From contig CAKMQO010000186.1 in the NCBI GenBank assembly GCA_927911695.1, positions 1 to 10,068 of the forward strand: 10,068 bases of DNA. Reading direction: 5' to 3'. Source of the stretch: an uncultured Gemella sp. (GTDB lineage: Bacteria; Bacillota; Bacilli; Staphylococcales; Gemellaceae). The notes beneath the pieces are model-generated. The model was not told where the DNA came from. It was given only the letters and a program-made list of their open reading frames with translations, and ran no database searches. A program made the position numbers and the translations under genes. The number at the start of each line of letters is the position of its first letter. The first letter of the stretch is position 1. Shown piece after piece: positions 6,849-10,068 of this stretch.

Positions 6849-8158
6849 TTAGTTCTCCTCTCTAATTTCGATTGCTCCAAGTTCTTTTGCTACATAGTTA
6901 GTAGCTAATATTTTTACATCATGATTTTCTGGATAGAATCTTGTCGAAATTGTAAATGATCCACCATTAGCGAATAATTCAATTGATGAACTATCAAATA
7001 CTATTTCTACATCTTCTAAATCCAATTTATATTTTTTATCATTTCTTCCGTAACCACTAGTACCAAAAGAAATTTTTAATTCTTTATTTTCATAGCTTAC
7101 TTTAAAATCAGCTACACTGATCTCAAAACTTTCTCCATGCTCTTGTTTATAATACCATGTATTTTTATTAAAGTCATTAGTTTCAATCTCATTACCTAAT
7201 AAATCTTTTACCGATTTATGTAAAGTTTGTCTAACTTTTCCATCTTTATAATTTACTACACGGGGTATAGTTAAACAGTTTTGATAACCAAACTTTGTTG
7301 TCGGATTTGTATAACTACTATCCGGCACATACATCCACCCGATTAGTACACGATTATTATCATCATCTAAAAATGTTTGTGCTGCATAAAAATCATGCCC
7401 ATAATCTAATAGTGTGAAGTTATCTAATTTATCTACATTTTCAATTCCTTCTTCTACAACAGAATATCCAATTTGATACATATTTTCATAATATGGATAC
7501 ATTCTTGTAATACCTTGAGGTGAAAACATAAATATTTCTTTTCCATCTACTTCAAAATAATCAGGACATTCCCACATGAATCCTAGATTTTTTTGTGAAT
7601 AAATAGTTTTATACGGTTTAAGAGTATCTTTATCATATACTAATAAACATCCATAATCATTACTATCTCTAGCACCTAGCACTAGATATTTTTTTCCATT
7701 TTTTTCAAATATCTTTGGATCCCTAACATGATTTGACATATTAGGGTAATCATCTGTTTTTAACAGACATTTTTTCTCAGTAAAATTAATTCCATCTTCC
7801 GTTTCAAAAGATATGGTGTTATGACCACGTCCAGCATGAACGTAGTCATAATCACCTTTATATTTCACATTTCCTGTGTAATAGAAGACTAATTTTCCAT
7901 CTTCTATATTAGCACTTCCTGAATACACACCATGAGTTTCTTCTTCAATAGTTGGTGTTAAGAAAACGCCACGATCTTCATAATTTTTTAAATCACTACT
8001 AGTATAGTAGTACCATAATTTTAACCCACCATTACTTCATATGAATATTGGTGAAAAATATGATACTTACCATTAAAATAAGCTAATCCGTTAGGATCAT
8101 TTAGCCATCCTTTAGTAGGTTCTAAATGAAGATTTTGTTTCCAGTTATTAGCTAGCAT
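6849..8158 (-). pseudogene. scrB: Sucrose-6-phosphate hydrolase (GH32), frameshifted
   Basis: Cleaves the sucrose-6-phosphate made by ScrA into glucose-6-phosphate and fructose. ATG 8158 overlaps the scrA stop by 11 nt. The N-terminus reads [20 protein letters not shown] with the nucleophile Asp21 in WLNDPNG, then runs into a stop at 8021-8023. One base added at about 8032-8033 (GTAATGG to GTAAATGG) gives [20 protein letters not shown] and continues through RGVFLTPTIEEETHGVYSGS into the long frame. The other GH32 motifs are intact: VRDPK (Arg-Asp stabilising the transition state) and WECPDYF with the acid/base Glu. A C-terminal beta-sandwich region follows. The repaired length is about 436 residues, near the low end for the family. 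If the shift is real, the protein starting at internal Met 7928 lacks the nucleophile and is inactive. Confidence 0.9.
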
Positions 8159-9323
8159 TTACTAGTTCCTTCTTAGTTTTGAAAAAGTATGCTGTTACTG
8201 AGAATGAAACGATGAATGATAATGCTAAACCAATACCAAATGTTGACCAGTGGTTAGCAGGAATTGATAAGAATCCTGGAAGACCAGCTGCTCCTAATGC
8301 TGATGCAAATACTTTGTTTAACCCAATCCATGCACTTCCTACCGCACTTCCTACAATAGCTCCATAGAATGGATATCTAAGTCTTAAGTTAACCCCGAAC
8401 ATAGCTGGTTCTGTAATACCTAGTAATGCAGAAATACCAGATGCTGATGAGATTGATTTCATTTTTGTGTTTTTAGAGAATACTAATACTGCAAGAACCG
8501 CTGCACCTTGCGCTACGTTAGACATAGATGCAATTGGGAAGATAAATGTTAATCCTGTCGCAGCTAGTAATTGAGTTTCGATAGCTGAGAAGCTTTGGTG
8601 TAATCCAGTGATTACGATTGGTGCGTAGAATAATCCGAAAATACCTGCTCCTACGAATCCACCTTGCATGTATAACCATTGTAACCCTTGACCTAATAAA
8701 GTACCAGCTTCACGAAGTACAGGCCCCATCCATGCGAATGTTACGAATCCAGTTACGAATAATGAAACTAATGGTGTAGTTAAGTTGTCTAACCATGATG
8801 GAGTTACACGACGTAAGAATTTTTCAATTGTCGCTAATAACCAAGCGGCTGCTAGAATTGGTAATACAGTTCCTTGGTATCCTACTTTAGCAATTTTAAA
8901 CCCGAATACATCCCAGTATTGAAGAGATGTAAGTCTTTGTAGACCATCAACTGCTTGACCACTTTGGTTAACGATATCTAAAGCTGGAGCAAGAAGTTGG
9001 TTTGTAGATGGATCTAATTTACCAAATGTATAGAAGTTCATTACATCTGGGTGAACCATTAACATCGCTAGTGCAGCACCTAGATATGGATTACCACCAA
9101 AACGTTTAGTAGCAGAGAAACCAATTAATACAGGTAAGAATACGAACGGTGCATTTGCAAATACGTTAACCATATCAGCAAGACCTGCGATACCTGGATT
9201 AGCTTCAATAACTGATTTACCAGTGTAGAATAAATCTTTCGCTGTTAAGACATTGTTAATCCCCATTAAAAGACCACCAGCTACGATTGCTGGGATAATC
9301 GGAACGAAAATATCACTTAACAT
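8148..9323 (-). CDS. scrA: Sucrose PTS permease, EIIC domain (3' part of scrA)
   Basis: The membrane channel domain of the sucrose phosphotransferase permease, which moves sucrose in while it is phosphorylated to sucrose-6-phosphate. The 391 residues carry many membrane segments, starting with [20 protein letters not shown]. The conserved motifs are YQGTVLP (149-155) and [13 protein letters not shown] (302-314), the latter characteristic of glucose/sucrose-type EIIC. In relatives this domain continues directly from EIIB. Here it is separated by one extra base: GTAAAAAATG has six A where five would read through as FVKMLSDIF. The ATG at 9323 overlaps the EIIB stop by 11 nt, so a separate EIIC made by coupled reinitiation is possible, but I see no dedicated ribosome binding site. 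No EIIA domain is present, as usual for IIBC-type ScrA; a glucose-type EIIA must serve from elsewhere. Confidence 0.9.
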   Translation of the reverse strand: MLSDIFVPIIPAIVAGGLLMGINNVLTAKDLFYTGKSVIEANPGIAGLADMVNVFANAPFVFLPVLIGFSATKRFGGNPYLGAALAMLMVHPDVMNFYTFGKLDPSTNQLLAPALDIVNQSGQAVDGLQRLTSLQYWDVFGFKIAKVGYQGTVLPILAAAWLLATIEKFLRRVTPSWLDNLTTPLVSLFVTGFVTFAWMGPVLREAGTLLGQGLQWLYMQGGFVGAGIFGLFYAPIVITGLHQSFSAIETQLLAATGLTFIFPIASMSNVAQGAAVLAVLVFSKNTKMKSISSASGISALLGITEPAMFGVNLRLRYPFYGAIVGSAVGSAWIGLNKVFASALGAAGLPGFLSIPANHWSTFGIGLALSFIVSFSVTAYFFKTKKELVNAS

Positions 9324-9651
9324 TTTTTACAAAACGTTGTAGTGGATTCCCTTTTGGTTTTTTAGAAGTAGTTTTTTCACCTTCTTCTTCAATTGAAGCT
9401 CCACCTTTGTATACCTCATTGTACTTAGCGTACACTTGTTGAACAAGACCACTTCCGAAGATTAATTGAAGTTGACCGTTATTAAAGAATACACCTTTAA
9501 CACCTTCAATATCTTCTAATTTTTCTTTATTATATTTTTTTTCATCGTTTAATTCTAAACGAAGACGAGTTGCACAGTGAACAACAGAGCGTAAGTTTTC
9601 CTCACCACCACTATGTTCAACAACTTCTTTTACAACTTTTTTTAAGTCCAT
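9313..9651 (-). CDS. scrA: Sucrose PTS permease, EIIB domain (5' part of scrA)
   Basis: The cytoplasmic EIIB domain receives phosphate from EIIA and passes it to sucrose bound in EIIC. The phosphorylated residue is Cys26 in VVHCATRLRLEL, the standard EIIB motif, followed by GVKGVFFNNGQLQLIFG. ATG 9651 has AAAGGAG 8 nt upstream. Residues about 80-105 form a charged linker (IEEEGEKTTSKKPKGN), then NPLQRFVK, where the family runs into EIIC. Because of the A6 run at 9323-9328 the frame ends instead with NVK. Removing one A joins it to the downstream frame as one protein of 500 residues. This is the first gene of the scr operon and lies directly behind the operator-promoter region. Confidence 0.9.
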   Translation of the reverse strand: MDLKKVVKEVVEHSGGEENLRSVVHCATRLRLELNDEKKYNKEKLEDIEGVKGVFFNNGQLQLIFGSGLVQQVYAKYNEVYKGGASIEEEGEKTTSKKPKGNPLQRFVKNVK

Positions 9652-9691
9652 AGTTCTTTCTCCTTTATATTTTTAAATTTTATATAATGAC

Positions 9692-9705
9692 TCTTAACGT
9701 TTACT
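9692..9705 (-). promoter_or_regulatory. Possible cre (CcpA) site in the scr leader
   Basis: On the minus strand AGTAAACGTTAAGA matches the catabolite-response consensus TGWAARCGYTWNCW at 12 of 14 positions. It lies downstream of the promoter, where a roadblock would repress in the presence of glucose. It also resembles a weak copy of the nearby operator, so it could be a third ScrR site. Confidence 0.4.
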
Positions 9706-9715
9706 TAATAATAAT

Positions 9716-9782
9716 GGTAACGTTACTTTTTTATTGTACACCTCTTACTCTATAAATGTCAAGAGAAAAAAGTAACGTTACC
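9716..9782 (-). promoter_or_regulatory. ScrR-type twin operators flanking the scr promoter
   Basis: The palindrome GTAACGTTAC occurs twice (9717-9726 and 9772-9781), centres 55 bp apart. The copies are part of a perfect 17-bp inverted repeat, GGTAACGTTACTTTTTT and its complement, at 9716-9732 and 9766-9782. Between them on the minus strand lies a near-consensus promoter: TTGACA (9762-9757), 18-nt spacer, TACAAT (9738-9733). One operator sits just upstream of the -35 and the other at about the transcription start. The CG-centred palindrome is the LacI/GalR type, so the expected regulator is ScrR, whose gene is not in this window. Two operators about five helical turns apart would allow looping. 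Confidence 0.8.
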
Positions 9783-9810
9783 ACATTTATTTTTTTAACA
9801 CTTTTATTTG

Positions 9811-9839
9811 TTGCTTGAAAATAGTAATTTTGATATAAT
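9811..9839 (+). promoter_or_regulatory. Promoter of the divergent plus-strand gene
   Basis: TTGCTT (9811-9816), a 17-nt spacer and TATAAT (9834-9839) with TG one base before the -10 (extended -10). It lies 36 nt before ATG 9876 and points away from the scr operon. The upstream scr operator (9772-9782) is only about 30 nt from this -35, so a bound ScrR might affect it. Confidence 0.6.
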
Positions 9840-9875
9840 CAAATAGCATAAAATACTATATAAAGTGGGGTTGTC

Positions 9876-10068
9876 ATGGATTTTAAGATTTATAATTTAT
9901 TTTCCAATGTACTAAAAAATATAAATCGTTATAAATTTACATATATATCTATTGCCGCAATTATTCAACTAATGCTTATTTGTGGTTTATGGATTATTTC
10001 TAGAATTTTCAACTTGCTCTTACACTTGCAGGTGAAAGAACATTTAGATAAAAACAATATTCTACATA
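9876..10068 (+). CDS. Membrane protein, probably GlpQ-type phosphodiesterase membrane domain (partial)
   Basis: ATG 9876 has GTGGGG about 6 nt upstream and opens a frame that runs 64 codons off the window end. It begins with a basic amphipathic stretch (MDFKIYNLFSNVLKNINRYK), then one membrane helix (about 22-45, TYISIAAIIQLMLICGLWII), and then RIFNLLLHLQ...KEHLDKNNILH. The layout resembles the N-terminus of the membrane domain found before glycerophosphodiester phosphodiesterase (GlpQ/UgpQ) domains in Bacilli. The catalytic part would lie beyond the window, so this call rests on general similarity only. It is transcribed away from the scr operon and has its own promoter. Confidence 0.45.
   Translation, partial: MDFKIYNLFSNVLKNINRYKFTYISIAAIIQLMLICGLWIISRIFNLLLHLQVKEHLDKNNILH

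Noticed and set aside
8179..8367. Plus-strand open frame of 62 codons
   Set aside because: It is antisense to the conserved EIIC coding region and has low-complexity Asn/Pro/Ala content typical of a shadow frame.
1..10068. CRISPR array, tRNA, rRNA or insertion sequence
   Set aside because: I saw no regularly spaced repeats, no tRNA cloverleaf pattern, no rRNA-like sequence and no transposase frame on either strand.

Overview
The window looks like chromosomal DNA from a low-GC Gram-positive bacterium of class Bacilli. It is very AT-rich, with strong AAAGGAGG-type ribosome binding sites, TTGACA/TATAAT promoters (often extended -10), a lipobox lipoprotein, small membrane proteins of Bacilli families (DUF4064-like, YtpI-like) and a LacI-type sucrose operator. 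A Gemella-like organism would fit, but I infer this from general style and no marker gene here proves it.

Layout. Nearly everything is on the minus strand, so the gene order runs from high to low coordinates. At 9716-9782 a TTGACA-18-TACAAT promoter lies between two identical palindromic operators. It drives a sucrose operon: scrA (PTS EIIB and EIIC, 9651-8148), scrB (sucrose-6-phosphate hydrolase, 8158-6849) and scrK (fructokinase, 6847-5909), ending near a long terminator-like hairpin at 5733-5787. Sucrose would be phosphorylated during uptake by ScrA, cleaved by ScrB to glucose-6-phosphate and fructose, and the fructose phosphorylated by ScrK. No EIIA domain is visible, so one must act from elsewhere. 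Next come a lipoprotein with a propeller-like extracellular domain (5519-4463), an ArsM-type SAM-dependent arsenite methyltransferase (about 4378-3628), an OmpR-type response regulator with an overlapping sensor kinase (3260-1365) and its terminator, and three small membrane-protein genes (1161-894, 734-279, 255-1). On the plus strand a divergent gene, probably a GlpQ-type phosphodiesterase membrane domain, starts at 9876 and leaves the window.

State of the genes. Most genes are interrupted by one-base insertions or deletions in short A/T runs, or by stop codons. This affects the YtpI-like gene, the DUF4064-like gene, the 66-codon membrane protein, the sensor kinase, arsM, the lipoprotein, scrB and scrA. 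Only the response regulator, scrK and the partial plus-strand gene read cleanly. Each lesion can be repaired by one base and the family sequence continues on both sides. The cause is either widespread sequence error in homopolymers or very recent gene decay. This must be settled before any single lesion is interpreted.

Most interesting signal. The arsM reading frame has an in-frame TGA exactly where the family has a catalytic, arsenic-binding cysteine. Past the TGA the frame continues for 57 codons of family-like sequence. A 6-bp hairpin lies 16 nt downstream with G as the second loop base, which fits minimal bacterial SECIS rules. A selenocysteine-containing arsenite methyltransferase is therefore possible, but the surrounding lesions make an ordinary nonsense change or read error the leading alternative.
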